Source of the DNA: Oscillospiraceae bacterium
Lineage (GTDB): Bacteria; Bacillota; Clostridia; Oscillospirales; Ruminococcaceae
Assembly: GCA_017847875.1 (NCBI GenBank)
Contig: JAGASN010000002.1
Coordinates: 62,001 to 126,000, forward strand
Direction of reading: 5' to 3'
Length of the DNA stretch: 64,000 bases
The notes under the pieces were generated by a model that was given only the letters and a program-made list of their open reading frames with translations, was not told where the DNA came from and searched no databases. This document shows, in pieces, positions 34,126 to 43,217 of this stretch. Every line of letters starts with the position of its first letter. Within the stretch, counting starts at the first letter, position 1. Position numbers and translations under genes: made by a program.

Positions 34126-34710
34126 TTATTCAAGAATTCCGAAATTGCTGAACGGAAAAAGGACGAACCTTGCTTTTCCTTTTACTTCACTTTTATGAAT
34201 ATAAGGTTCATCCCAGAATCTTGCATCATGAGAACCGGCGCGGTTATCCCCGAGGAAAAAATAGCAATCTTCCGGAACGGTAAACTCGCCTTCAAAATCC
34301 GACCAGCTGCTTACATAAGGTTCTTTAAGAAGAGCGCCGTTTACATAAACATCTCCGGTTCCGTCGAAATAGACAGAATCTCCCGGAAGGCCTATGCAGC
34401 GTTTTATTAAAACAACGCCAAGTTCATCGCTGTTGAAAACAATTATATCGCCGTGGTTAATATTATCTTTATTAAAAATCCTTGTTGTAACAACCTGTGC
34501 TCCGACAGGAATAGTCGTTTCCATAGAGCCGGTGGGAACGCTTGCCATAAAACAGAAAGTCTGGAAAATTGCAAGGGGCAAAACACAATAAAGAAGCAGC
34601 GTTTTTGCCCAATCCAGAATTTCTTCCTTTGCGCTCTTTTTCTTTTTTTCGGGAGCAGAAATTTCTTCTTCGAGCTCCATAACTTCGTTTTCGAGTTTGT
34701 TTTCTTCCAT
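34126..34710 (-). CDS. lepB: Signal peptidase I
   Basis: Type I signal peptidase cleaves Sec signal peptides at the membrane surface (family S26). The 194 residues have an acidic N-terminus, one TM helix (about 32-52), the catalytic Ser in P-T-G-S-M-E-T-T-I, the catalytic Lys in V-L-I-K-R-C-I-G-L-P-G-D, and the box L-G-D-N-R-A-G-S-H-D-A-R-F-W. ATG 34710 follows AGGAA. It heads the lepB-miniprotein-mnmA unit. Confidence 0.95.
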   Translation of the reverse strand: MEENKLENEVMELEEEISAPEKKKKSAKEEILDWAKTLLLYCVLPLAIFQTFCFMASVPTGSMETTIPVGAQVVTTRIFNKDNINHGDIIVFNSDELGVVLIKRCIGLPGDSVYFDGTGDVYVNGALLKEPYVSSWSDFEGEFTVPEDCYFFLGDNRAGSHDARFWDEPYIHKSEVKGKARFVLFPFSNFGILE

Positions 34711-34848
34711 ATATTCCTCCGTAACGGTTTTTTTACCGTTTATAATCGCTAATTAAATTATTATAGCAACATTTTGTTTTTTTATCAATAATGCCCGGCT
34801 AAAATTCACAGTTTGGACAATAATAAACATAAAAAGGGGGCGGAATTT

Positions 34849-35526
34849 TTGTTTGTTGTGTTTTTCAGAACTCTGATTATCTATTTTGTGATAATCGTAT
34901 GTTTAAGAGTTATGGGAAAGCGTCAGCTTGGGGAACTTCAGCCTTCGGAATTTGTTATTGCAATTCTTATTTCCAACATTGCAACCCTTTCAATCGAAGA
35001 TACGGATATTCCGCTTATCGGCGCCGTTGTTCCGATTATAACCCTTATGAGCGCGGAAGTTATTCTTTCTTTTATCACTCTTAAAAGCGGAAAAGCACAG
35101 GTGATAGTCACCGGAAATCCGGTTGCCATAATCCGAAACGGAAACATTGACCAGAAAAGCATGCGTGACCTGCGTTTTTCCATCGAAGACCTTATGAGCC
35201 AGCTTCGGATAAACGGTTTTTTTGACATTCGCGAAGTTTCCTGGGCAATTGTTGAAACAAACGGACAGCTCACGGTTTTTCCAAAAGCAAATTTCCGTCC
35301 GCTCTCTCCGGATTCGCTTTTTGAACCCGAAAAGCAAAACAACGTTCCTCCAATGGTGCTCATAAGCGACGGTGAGCTGTGCTCAAAAATTCTTAAAGAA
35401 TGCAATCTTACGGAAAAATGGCTTGAAGGCGTGCTCAAAAAAGAAAAACTTTCGCCAAAAGAGATTTTTCTTATGACCTGTGACCCTTCGGCTGATTATT
35501 ACATTGTAAAACGGGAGAAAAACTGA
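34849..35526 (+). CDS. DUF421 (YetF/YcaP-type) membrane protein
   Basis: The 225 residues have three N-terminal TM helices with the family motif M-G-K-R-Q-L-G-E-L-Q-P-S-E-F-V, then a cytoplasmic alpha/beta domain (D-L-R-F-S-I-E-D-L-M-S-Q-L-R, P-K-A-N-F-R-P-L). YetF-like proteins are linked to spore or envelope functions but their activity is unknown. I start at TTG 34849, six bases after GGGGGCGG; a longer frame from TTG 34813 has no ribosome binding site. It is followed by a DUF4363 gene two bases on, the usual pair in spore-formers. Confidence 0.9.
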   Translation: MFVVFFRTLIIYFVIIVCLRVMGKRQLGELQPSEFVIAILISNIATLSIEDTDIPLIGAVVPIITLMSAEVILSFITLKSGKAQVIVTGNPVAIIRNGNIDQKSMRDLRFSIEDLMSQLRINGFFDIREVSWAIVETNGQLTVFPKANFRPLSPDSLFEPEKQNNVPPMVLISDGELCSKILKECNLTEKWLEGVLKKEKLSPKEIFLMTCDPSADYYIVKREKN

Positions 35527-35528
35527 AA

Positions 35529-35909
35529 ATGAAAAGGGTTATTTTTGCCGCAATTCTTCTTGCGGCACTTATCGGATTCAATTTTTTCTGTCTTGTAACA
35601 CTTGAAAAAATCAAGGATGAAGCAACGGAGAAACTTGGCGAACTGTATCTTTGTGCCGAGGGCGGAAACCTTTTAAAAACCGCATCGGAATGCGAAAAGT
35701 TCACTGATTACTGGCATTCGGAACACCACATTTTAAGCAGGATAGTAAGGCATGAACTTCTTGACGAAGCGACAATGTCCGTTGCCCGTTTTGTTCCTCT
35801 TGCAAAGTTCGGTGAAACCGGCGAACTTGCTTCGGAAATTAACCGATGCAGATTTCTTATCGAAGAGATCTGGGATTCCGAAATTCCTTTCCTCAGGAAT
35901 ATTTTTTAA
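35529..35909 (+). CDS. DUF4363 family protein
   Basis: The 126 residues carry an N-terminal signal anchor (MKRVIFAAILLAALIGFNFF) and a helical domain with W-H-S-E-H-H-I-L-S-R-I-V-R-H-E-L-L-D-E-A, matching the DUF4363 pattern of small extracytoplasmic helical proteins found next to DUF421. The function is unknown; presence is correlated with sporulation. Only two bases separate it from the DUF421 stop, so they are cotranscribed, and a terminator follows. Confidence 0.88.
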   Translation: MKRVIFAAILLAALIGFNFFCLVTLEKIKDEATEKLGELYLCAEGGNLLKTASECEKFTDYWHSEHHILSRIVRHELLDEATMSVARFVPLAKFGETGELASEINRCRFLIEEIWDSEIPFLRNIF

Positions 35910-35920
35910 ATTTTCCGCAT

Positions 35921-35957
35921 AAAAAAATCCGTGCTCAAATTTTGAGCACGGATTTTT
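35921..35957. terminator. Terminator formed by two inverted GTGCTCAAA copies
   Basis: AAATCCGTGCTCAAA is followed by its inverse TTTGAGCACGGATTT and a T7 run. The stem is built entirely from the window-wide enriched 9-mer in inverted orientation. Confidence 0.9.
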
Positions 35958-35960
35958 TTG

Positions 35961-36479
35961 TTACTGGATAACCGTTATCACAATTTCGGTCGGTTCGGAA
36001 GAACCGATTGATTCTTCGGTATTCGGGTCGAAGCCTTCAAAAAAAGCTTTTGCTTCATAAGTTCCGACTTCGGGAATTTTATCAAGAAAATCTTCCGCTA
36101 TATGCTGGTTCGGTTTAAGATAACCTGTCTGATAAATCACTTCGTCGTCAACGGTGATTTTTACTTTCATAAGACAGGTGTTCTTTCCGGAGTTTTCAAT
36201 TTTAAAATCTCCTTTTCCTTCTGCAAAATCCACCGTGATTTCTCCAGCGATTTTATAGGAAAGTTTTCCGGCGGAGTTTTTTTCTCCTTCGTAATAAGTT
36301 CCGTCAAGCATTCCGTCAACAGCGGCGGAATCTGAAACTATCCAGGGGAACTGATCTTTTTCCGCCGGAGCTTCACCGCCGAAAACGATAAAACCGGCAA
36401 CGGCAAAAGCCGCAATTACGATTACAAGGATCAGCGAAGCGGCAAAGGTTTTTATATTATTTTCACGATTGTTTCTCAA
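35961..36479 (-). CDS. Membrane-anchored extracytoplasmic protein of unknown function
   Basis: The 172 residues start at TTG 36479 after GGGAGGG (MRNNRENNIK). One TM helix (about 11-34) precedes a beta-rich outer domain resembling an Ig-like or FixG-type fold: I-E-N-S-G-K-N-T-C-L-M-K-V-K-I-T-V-D-D-E-V-I-Y-Q-T-G. The middle includes W-I-V-S-D. I recognise no family. It ends at a terminator shared with DUF4363. Confidence 0.7.
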   Translation of the reverse strand: MRNNRENNIKTFAASLILVIVIAAFAVAGFIVFGGEAPAEKDQFPWIVSDSAAVDGMLDGTYYEGEKNSAGKLSYKIAGEITVDFAEGKGDFKIENSGKNTCLMKVKITVDDEVIYQTGYLKPNQHIAEDFLDKIPEVGTYEAKAFFEGFDPNTEESIGSSEPTEIVITVIQ

Positions 36480-36562
36480 AAAATTCCCTCCCGAAAGCGA
36501 ATATACATAATAGTATAACAGATATTCCAAGTTTTTCAACAATTTTTCGTATTTCTTTTATA

Positions 36563-36591
36563 TTGAAGATTAACAAATTATGTGTTAAAAT
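36563..36591 (+). promoter_or_regulatory. Sigma-A-type promoter for the phosphofructokinase
   Basis: TTGAAG (36563-36568), 17 bases, TAAAAT (36586-36591), about 90 bases before the start codon. Confidence 0.6.
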
Positions 36592-36681
36592 AATGTTACT
36601 AATATACACAAGTTCTGTTTTTAATCGAAACCGGGATTGTGGAAATTAACAAACTTTTTACATAAAACAGGGGGCTTTTTT

Positions 36682-37941
36682 ATGAGCGAACTTATCGGCG
36701 CATGTCTTATCGGACAATCCGGCGGTCCTACCGCAGTTATCAACTCCAGCGCATACGGCGTTATCAAAACAGCGCTTGGAAAAAAATGCATTACAAAAGT
36801 TCTGGCCGCACAGCACGGAATCCGTGGTGTTCTTGATGACAACATTATCGACATGGGCAAAGAAGATGCAGAAACCCTTGAACTTATGCTCACAACCCCC
36901 GCTTCCCTTATAAGGAGCTGCCGCTATAAACTCAAAGATTTCCGCGAGGACGATACCGATTATAAACGTATCCTCGAAATTTTCAAAAAATACGATATCC
37001 GTTATTTCTTCTATAACGGCGGAAACGACAGCATGGATACCTGCAACAAAATTTCCGAATATATGGCTACCCAGGATTACGAATGCCGCATAATCGGCGT
37101 TCCGAAGACCATAGATAACGACCTTGTCGGAACGGACCATTGCCCCGGTTTCGGTTCTTCCGCAAAATATATCGCTCTTTCCGTTGCCGAAGTTATAAAA
37201 GACGTTCACGTTTATGACCGTGACGCAATCGTTGTAATCGAAGTTATGGGACGCCATGCAGGCTGGCTTGCGGGTGCTGCAGCACTTTCAAAAATCTGCT
37301 GCGAAGGTCCCGCTTTTATATACCTTCCGGAAGTTCCTTTCGATATGGACCAGTTCTTCAAGGATCTTGATGAATTCCATAAACACCACAAACGCATCGT
37401 ACTTGTTTTCTCCGAAGGCATTAAAGACAAACACGGAAAATTTATCAGCGAATACGGAATCAACGACCTTAACATCACCGATGAGTTCGGTCATTCCCAG
37501 CTTGGCGGTCTTGCGGCGACCATGTCCAACATAATCCGCGCAAAAACCGGTTCCAAAGTCCGCGGAATTGAACTTTCCCTTCTCCAGAGATGTGCAAGCC
37601 ACGCCGGTTCCAAAACCGACCGTGACGAAGCGGCAATGGCCGGTGCTTTTGCTGTTGAAGCCGCCGTTTCCGGCGAAACCGGAAAAATGGTTGCTTTCCG
37701 CCGCGACACAAAATACGGCATTTACAAATGCACACCTGTCCTTGTTGATCTTAAAGAGGTTGCGAACGCAGAAAAATGTGTTCCGCGCGAATGGATCAAC
37801 GAAGAAGGCAACAACGTTACCGATGAATTTATCGAATATGTTGTTCCGCTTATCCAGGGCGAAATCGAAACTCCTTATGAACACGGAATGCCCAAATACG
37901 CAAGACTCAAACGTATTCCCGCAGAACCCGTTAACGAATAA
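36682..37941 (+). CDS. pfp: PPi-dependent 6-phosphofructokinase
   Basis: It phosphorylates fructose 6-phosphate with pyrophosphate in glycolysis. The 419 residues start MSELIGACLIGQSGGPTAVIN. The donor-specificity site reads G-G-N-D-S (113-117) with Asp where ATP enzymes have Gly, and P-K-T-I-D-N-D-L (141-148) has the Lys typical of PPi enzymes. M-G-R-H-A-G-W-L-A-G binds substrate. The ATG at 36682 is fixed by GGGGGG upstream. Codon use is optimised (AAC, GGC, CGC), consistent with high expression. Confidence 0.94.
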   Translation: MSELIGACLIGQSGGPTAVINSSAYGVIKTALGKKCITKVLAAQHGIRGVLDDNIIDMGKEDAETLELMLTTPASLIRSCRYKLKDFREDDTDYKRILEIFKKYDIRYFFYNGGNDSMDTCNKISEYMATQDYECRIIGVPKTIDNDLVGTDHCPGFGSSAKYIALSVAEVIKDVHVYDRDAIVVIEVMGRHAGWLAGAAALSKICCEGPAFIYLPEVPFDMDQFFKDLDEFHKHHKRIVLVFSEGIKDKHGKFISEYGINDLNITDEFGHSQLGGLAATMSNIIRAKTGSKVRGIELSLLQRCASHAGSKTDRDEAAMAGAFAVEAAVSGETGKMVAFRRDTKYGIYKCTPVLVDLKEVANAEKCVPREWINEEGNNVTDEFIEYVVPLIQGEIETPYEHGMPKYARLKRIPAEPVNE

Positions 37942-37951
37942 GTTGAGATAT

Positions 37952-37988
37952 AAAAACCTCCCGCAGATTTTCTGCGGGAGGTTTTTTT
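37952..37988 (+). terminator. Terminator of the phosphofructokinase gene
   Basis: AAAAACCTCCCGCAGA-TTTT-TCTGCGGGAGG then T7. Confidence 0.92.
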
Positions 37989-38004
37989 GTTATATTGAAA
38001 AAAC

Positions 38005-38030
38005 CGGCGGGAGCAAAGCCCCCGCCCTAC
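38005..38030. repeat. GGCGGGAGCAAAGCCCCCGCC palindromic repeat, copy 2
   Basis: It differs by one inserted A from the copy at 10105-10131 and likewise lies between a plus-strand terminator and the 3' end of a minus-strand gene. Confidence 0.75.
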
Positions 38031-38046
38031 TGTATAATTCAGTTAA

Positions 38047-39177
38047 TCATGCCAACGCTTTTTTGATTTCCTCTTCGGTTTTTCCGTTGACGTCATTATG
38101 GATTATGCGGTAAACGGTTGCGGCAATCGGAACGCCGACGAGCATTCCCATTATTCCCATTACTCCGCCGCCTATGGTTACAGCCGCAAGAACCCAGATT
38201 GCCGGAAGCCCCATTGAGGAACCGACTACCTTCGGATAGATGATATTTCCTTCAAGCTGCTGGAGAACCACAAGGAAAACAACGAAAATCAGCGCCTGGA
38301 GCGGGTTTACCATAAGAATCATAAACGCTCCTATTCCGCCGCCGATGAACGCGCCGGCAACTGGAATAAGCGCGGTAAAAGCCACCAGTGCGCCAATCAT
38401 TGTTGCGTAAGGAAGACCGAGTATTCCCATTCCTATGGCGCAAAGTCCGCCGAGGATGACCGCTTCGGTACATTGGCCAACGATATATTTATGGAAGCTG
38501 TCGCTGAAAGTATGAAGCACATAGCGAAGCTTTTCATACCAGCTTTGTTTAAGATATTTTTTTGCGATTTTGTCTGCCTGGTTTTCGAGTTTTTCCTTAT
38601 CGAGAAGGATATAAATTGCAAAAATAAGGCTCAGGAATGCGGTTACTATTCCGCCGAGAACCGTTGAAACGGTCGAGATAACAACTCCCATTACGTTTCC
38701 GACTCCGGAGGTTACGGCTTTTATAATTTTTTCGATCTGGGAATTCCAATCGATTGAAACAAGCATATCGATGATATCCTGCGGAACATATTCAAGTTTT
38801 TCGAGCTGTTCAACAATCCAGTTAGCTGCTTCCGGAATATAATCCACAACGAGCATTATTGCGGAAACAAATTGGGGCAGAACAAGCCAGATTACAATTG
38901 CAAGCACCGCAACAAGGGTTATGAAAGCGATTATCATACAAAGCGGTCTTTTTATTTTCAGCAGTTTTTTGTTTTTTGTTTTTCCAAAAAATCTGCGTTC
39001 ATAAAAACTCATAAGTATGTTGACAACATAAGCTGCCGCAGCGCCGATAAAAAGCGGTGTCGCCGCGCCGAACACCATTCCGATAAAACCGGAAACGGTT
39101 TTCCAATATGTTATTGCAAGAAAAAGCACAAAAAGACTTATTACGATTTTAGCGCAGGTTTTCCACTCGATTTTCAT
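38047..39177 (-). CDS. AI-2E (PF01594) family transporter
   Basis: The 376 residues form about eight TM helices with the family-specific segment A-L-I-P-V-A-G-A-F-I-G-G-G-I-G-A and Q-Q-L-E-G-N-I-I-Y-P-K-V-V-G-S-S-M-G-L-P-A. Members export AI-2, Na+/H+ or unknown solutes; the substrate here is unspecified. The ATG at 39177 lies inside the end of ogt (29-base overlap) behind AAGGAAAA. It ends at a palindromic repeat. Confidence 0.9.
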   Translation of the reverse strand: MKIEWKTCAKIVISLFVLFLAITYWKTVSGFIGMVFGAATPLFIGAAAAYVVNILMSFYERRFFGKTKNKKLLKIKRPLCMIIAFITLVAVLAIVIWLVLPQFVSAIMLVVDYIPEAANWIVEQLEKLEYVPQDIIDMLVSIDWNSQIEKIIKAVTSGVGNVMGVVISTVSTVLGGIVTAFLSLIFAIYILLDKEKLENQADKIAKKYLKQSWYEKLRYVLHTFSDSFHKYIVGQCTEAVILGGLCAIGMGILGLPYATMIGALVAFTALIPVAGAFIGGGIGAFMILMVNPLQALIFVVFLVVLQQLEGNIIYPKVVGSSMGLPAIWVLAAVTIGGGVMGIMGMLVGVPIAATVYRIIHNDVNGKTEEEIKKALA

Positions 39178-39643
39178 TATGTTTTCCTTTCAATCTGGCT
39201 TCGTGACCAAGGAGCCATTTTTTAACTTCCGTTCCGCAGGCAAAACCGGTTACCTTTCCTCCCGCTCCGATAACTCTGTGGCAGGGAACGATTATTGCAA
39301 GCGGATTTTTGTTGCAGGAAGAACCGACGGCTCTTCCCGCTTTTGGATTTCCTATTGCGGCCGCAATTTCGCCATAGGTTTTTGTTTCCCCGAAGGGAAT
39401 TTTTTCAAGTTCGCGCCAGACGGATTTTTGAAAATCCGTTCCGGAAAAATCATATTCCAGCTCGAAAAATCTTCTTTTTCCGGAAAAATATTCAAAAAGC
39501 TGTTTTTCGGCTTTTAAAAGGATTTTTTCGGTTATTACGGAATCCGGCTTTTCATCTGTTTTAAGATTGATGCGGATTATTTTTTCGTTTTCGGCGAAAA
39601 TCGCGATTTTTCCGATTGGCGAATCAATTACGGTTTTGTTCAT
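39149..39643 (-). CDS. ogt: Methylated-DNA-protein cysteine methyltransferase
   Basis: Ogt repairs O6-methylguanine by transferring the methyl group to its own Cys. The 164 residues contain the active site I-V-P-C-H-R-V-I and the Arg-finger region G-E-T-K-T-Y-G-E-I-A. The start overlaps the mutS2 stop by four bases and has no clear ribosome binding site, so it depends on coupling. It is followed by an overlapping AI-2E gene. Confidence 0.94.
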   Translation of the reverse strand: MNKTVIDSPIGKIAIFAENEKIIRINLKTDEKPDSVITEKILLKAEKQLFEYFSGKRRFFELEYDFSGTDFQKSVWRELEKIPFGETKTYGEIAAAIGNPKAGRAVGSSCNKNPLAIIVPCHRVIGAGGKVTGFACGTEVKKWLLGHEARLKGKHNENRVENLR

Positions 39644-42027
39644 TTAAGTTCAACAATGGTTACGCCAGTTTCGCCTTCGCCATAAACTCCGAGGCGGAAA
39701 GAGCGAACCGCTTTGTTCTTTTTAAGAGCCTGGTGAACAGCGGCGCGAAGAACGCCGGTTCCCTTTCCGTGAATAATGGAAACGGTGTTGAGGTTGAGAA
39801 GCACACATTCGTCAATGAATCTGTCCATTTCGAGAAGACCCTGTTCAACGTCCATTCCGCGAAGGTCAACTTCGGAAGCGGCTTTTCTTCTTGAAGCGCT
39901 TTCGATTGTTTTCGTTACGGAACCGCCGCCGAGGGTGTTTTTCTTCGCCTTGTTGTTTTCGATAAGGCGAAGTTCGGAAATATGGACTTTTGATTTAACG
40001 ATTCCGGTCTGAACAAGGCAATAGCCTGCTCCGTCCGGAAGGCCAACAAGAGTTCCGTCTTTGCTCATTCCGTTTATGCGGACGGTATCGCCGCGGACAA
40101 GATTCCTCGGAAGGCGGTAGCCGCTGTCTTTGGAAGCGATGGGGTCCGCAATATCCTGGATTCGGGCGATTCCGGTTTTCATCTGGGCTCTTGCCCTTGC
40201 GGCCATATCCGCGGCAGACTCTGACTCTGCCTGCTTTTTGGTTTCGATGATTTCGTCGATGAGCTTCTGGGATTCGGCACGGACCTGTTCAACAAGACGT
40301 TTTGCGGAAAGTCTTGCGGCTTCGAGTTCTTTTTCCCTGTTGCGTTCCATTTCCTCTTTTTCTTTTGCGATTTCAAGGCGGATACGCTCGGTTTCCTTAC
40401 GGTAATTTTCGGCCTTTTCGTGTTCTTTTTCAAGTTCCTGGCGGCTTTGTTCAAGCTTTTCGACAACGTCCTCGAAGTTTGCGTTTTCCGCGGAAACAAG
40501 CTCCCTCGCTCTGTCAACAATGCTTGTATCCATTCCAAGGCGCTCGGTTATGGCGAATGCGTTGGATTTTCCGGGAACGCCGACCAGCAGACGATAAGTC
40601 GGAGAAAGGGTTTCCACATTGAATTCACAGCAGGCATTTTCGACTCTCGGGGTCTGGAGCGCATACATCTTGATTTCGGCATAGTGGGTTGTTGCGGCAA
40701 CCTTTGCTCCATAAAGCTTAAGGCGTTCGATAATGGCAACTGCAAGAGCGGCACCCTCGATAGGGTCCGTTCCTGCGCCGAGTTCATCGAGAAGAACAAG
40801 ACTTCTGTCGTCGGTCTGTTCAAGGATTTTTATGGTGTTGTTGATATGGGAAGAGAAAGTTGAAAGGCTTTGCTCAATGCTCTGTTCATCGCCGATATCC
40901 GCAAAAACGTTTTCGAAAACGGAAACGGAGGAGCTTTCTCCCGCGGGAATCATCATTCCGCACATTGCCATAAGGGTAAGAAGTCCGATGGTTTTAAGCG
41001 CAACGGTTTTACCGCCGGTGTTCGGACCGGTTATTACGAGAACGTCATAATCATAGCCGAGGGCAATATCTATCGGAACGATCTTATTTTTATCGATAAG
41101 GGGGTGTCTTGCCTTTGAAAGGCGGACTTTTCCGTCATCGGAAAGGTTCGGAACGGAAGCGTTCATTTTTGAAGCAAGTCTTGCCTTTGCGAAATAAAGG
41201 TCCAGTTCAACGATTGCGGCATAGTCTTCGATAAAGGAATCCGCATGGTTTCCGATATCGCAGGAAAGTTCATAGAGGATTCTCTGAATTTCCTGCTGTT
41301 CCTTTGCTTTAAGAACCCGGGTTTCGTTATTTTCGTCAACAACGCCCGCAGGCTCGATAAAAATTGTTGCGCCGGAACCGGAGGTATCGTGGACCATACC
41401 TTTTATTTCGTTGCGGTATTCCGCTTTTACCGGAACGCAGTATCTTCCGTCACGCATTGTGACAATCGGTTCCTGGAGATATTTTGAATAGGTGTTGGAA
41501 TGGATAAGGCGGTCAAGCTGTTCCTTGACCTTGCTTTGGGAATTGCGGATTTTTCTGCGGATATCCGCAAGGGTCGGGCTTGCGGTATCGCTTACTTCGT
41601 CTTCGGAAACAACGGTGAAACCGATTTTTTCCTCAAGGCGCTGGTTCGGCATAAGGCTTTCGAAAAACTCATCGAGGGAGGTTTCTTTTTCGCCCTCATA
41701 ATTATTGCGGAAATCTTTCATTTCCCGAAGGGCTTTTAAAAATCTTTCGATATCAATAAATTCCGGAAGCGAAAGGGTCGCGCCCATTTTTGCTCTTCGG
41801 AGAGAACCGGTAACGTTTTTAACTCCATGGAGAGAAGGCGCGCCGAATCTTGCGGAAAGCATAAAAGCGTCCGCGGTTCTGTCCATAAGGCGCTTTGCTT
41901 CCCGAAGGTTTGTTTTCGGTTCGGTTTTAAGGGCAAGGTTTCGGCTGTCTTCACAGCCGGTGCAATCCGCAAGCATTGTGAGGATTTTATCAAGTTCCAA
42001 TGCCCTATGGTGTCTGTTTTCGGTCAT
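39640..42027 (-). CDS. mutS2: Endonuclease MutS2 (Rqc-associated)
   Basis: The 795 residues have the MutS core with Walker A G-P-N-T-G-G-K-T and Walker B L-V-L-L-D-E-L-G-A-G-T-D-P, no mismatch-recognition domain, a long coiled coil with E/K-rich text (about 515-600), and a C-terminal Smr domain (V-D-L-R-G-M-D-V-E-Q-G, H-G-K-G-T-G-V-L-R). MutS2 suppresses recombination and rescues collided ribosomes. ATG 42027 follows GAGGT. Normal length for the family (about 785). Confidence 0.97.
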   Translation of the reverse strand: MTENRHHRALELDKILTMLADCTGCEDSRNLALKTEPKTNLREAKRLMDRTADAFMLSARFGAPSLHGVKNVTGSLRRAKMGATLSLPEFIDIERFLKALREMKDFRNNYEGEKETSLDEFFESLMPNQRLEEKIGFTVVSEDEVSDTASPTLADIRRKIRNSQSKVKEQLDRLIHSNTYSKYLQEPIVTMRDGRYCVPVKAEYRNEIKGMVHDTSGSGATIFIEPAGVVDENNETRVLKAKEQQEIQRILYELSCDIGNHADSFIEDYAAIVELDLYFAKARLASKMNASVPNLSDDGKVRLSKARHPLIDKNKIVPIDIALGYDYDVLVITGPNTGGKTVALKTIGLLTLMAMCGMMIPAGESSSVSVFENVFADIGDEQSIEQSLSTFSSHINNTIKILEQTDDRSLVLLDELGAGTDPIEGAALAVAIIERLKLYGAKVAATTHYAEIKMYALQTPRVENACCEFNVETLSPTYRLLVGVPGKSNAFAITERLGMDTSIVDRARELVSAENANFEDVVEKLEQSRQELEKEHEKAENYRKETERIRLEIAKEKEEMERNREKELEAARLSAKRLVEQVRAESQKLIDEIIETKKQAESESAADMAARARAQMKTGIARIQDIADPIASKDSGYRLPRNLVRGDTVRINGMSKDGTLVGLPDGAGYCLVQTGIVKSKVHISELRLIENNKAKKNTLGGGSVTKTIESASRRKAASEVDLRGMDVEQGLLEMDRFIDECVLLNLNTVSIIHGKGTGVLRAAVHQALKKNKAVRSFRLGVYGEGETGVTIVELK

Positions 42028-42086
42028 ATTTTTACCTCTGAAGTTTACTTCAAATTATAAATAATCGGAATTTTCAATGTATTCGG

Positions 42087-42117
42087 AATATGTCCGCCGC
42101 TTCGCGGCGGACATATT
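42087..42117. repeat. Perfect 14-bp hairpin between recO and mutS2
   Basis: AATATGTCCGCCGC-TTC-GCGGCGGACATATT. Neither strand has a T tract after the stem, so it is not a normal terminator; it resembles a REP-like palindrome or an mRNA stability element. Confidence 0.75.
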
Positions 42118-42129
42118 AAAAAATTATAA

Positions 42130-42879
42130 TCAGAACGAACGGATTGAATTCAGAAATTCAAGAGTGGGATAAACTTTGTCCATTTGTTCGATAACATATT
42201 TTTCCGCCGCATTCGAAAGTTCGATAAGCGAATTTTCGCCGACACGGAAAGAAAAAAGCTGTTCAAGCGGCGCATAGACAATATGTCTTGCGGCAAGAAA
42301 AGCGGCTTTTGAAAGCAAAACTTCGCTTGCGGCGCCGTTTGGACGGCAATCCGTACAGGTTGCGTTTCCGCTTTTTGTATCGAACCAATAGGCATTTTTT
42401 TCAAATTCACCGCATTCGCTGCAGGCGATGAGATCCGGAGCATAGCCGATGAGGCTCATAAGGCGGAGTTCAAAAATCGCCTTGAGCATTGCGGGATGGA
42501 CTTTTTTGTTTTCAAGCATATGTAAAGTGTTGAGAAGAAGCCGAAGGATATCCTTCGAATCCTCCTCGGGGTTTGCGGCGCTTAAACAAAGCTCGCAAAA
42601 ATAGCTTGCGTAGGCAAGGCTGTCCAAATCTTTTCGGATTCCGAAAAAAAGCCTTTCGCTTTCGGCGGAATCCACAGTATATTTTTCACGGTTTTTGAAG
42701 AAAACAAATTCGCCGTAACAAAGCATTGATGAAACGGTTGAAAGAGCGCTTTTCATTCTTCTTGCGCCGGAAGCATAGGCATAAATAACCCCTCGGTCCT
42801 CCGTTAAAACGGTGAGAAGCTTATCGTTTTCGTTATAATCTTGTACTTTAAGGACGATGCCTTTCGTCTTGATTTGCAT
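42130..42879 (-). CDS. recO: DNA repair protein RecO
   Basis: RecO anneals ssDNA and loads RecA with RecR. The 249 residues have the N-terminal OB-fold I-K-T-K-G-I-V-L-K-V-Q-D-Y-N-E-N-D-K-L-L-T-V-L and a C-terminal zinc finger C-S-E-C-x15-C-T-D-C. I start at ATG 42879; TTG 42885 is also possible. It overlaps the 3' end of the YqzL-like gene by 32 bases. Confidence 0.93.
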   Translation of the reverse strand: MQIKTKGIVLKVQDYNENDKLLTVLTEDRGVIYAYASGARRMKSALSTVSSMLCYGEFVFFKNREKYTVDSAESERLFFGIRKDLDSLAYASYFCELCLSAANPEEDSKDILRLLLNTLHMLENKKVHPAMLKAIFELRLMSLIGYAPDLIACSECGEFEKNAYWFDTKSGNATCTDCRPNGAASEVLLSKAAFLAARHIVYAPLEQLFSFRVGENSLIELSNAAEKYVIEQMDKVYPTLEFLNSIRSF

Positions 42880-43081
42880 AACCAATACCGCCGTTCACGG
42901 AAAAATGGAGCTTTTTAAAATCCGAACTTTCTTCCGGCTTTCCGACATCGGTCGGAAGGGCGGGTTTGATTTCGCCCGCGTTTATCTTTTCGTTGATAAC
43001 GTTTTTGTTTGAAAGTTTATAGTTCAGATAATCGCTTATTTTTCCTGTTTTTTCAAAATCGTTCCAGCTTTTTTCGTTCAT
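42848..43081 (-). CDS. YqzL-like small protein
   Basis: The 77 residues begin MNEKSWNDFEKTGKISDYLNYK. The spacing W-x2-F-x2-T-G-x-I-x2-Y-L-x-Y-K matches the YqzL family, and YqzL sits between era and recO in Bacillus, as here. The rest is a polar tail rich in Asn, Lys and Glu, longer than normal YqzL (about 47). Function unknown. It overlaps recO. Position and the N-terminal motif are seen directly; family membership is inferred from them. Confidence 0.65.
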   Translation of the reverse strand: MNEKSWNDFEKTGKISDYLNYKLSNKNVINEKINAGEIKPALPTDVGKPEESSDFKKLHFSVNGGIGYANQDERHRP

Positions 43082-43217
43082 ATCTTTTACCCCGCATCAA
43101 AATTTTTTCATAATCATTTTATGATTTTTGAAAAACAATATGTGAGGTAAAAAATGTTTTTAAAGAATCACTCCACCGCATCTGTGCAACGATTGAATGG
43201 GGATAATCCATCCGAAA

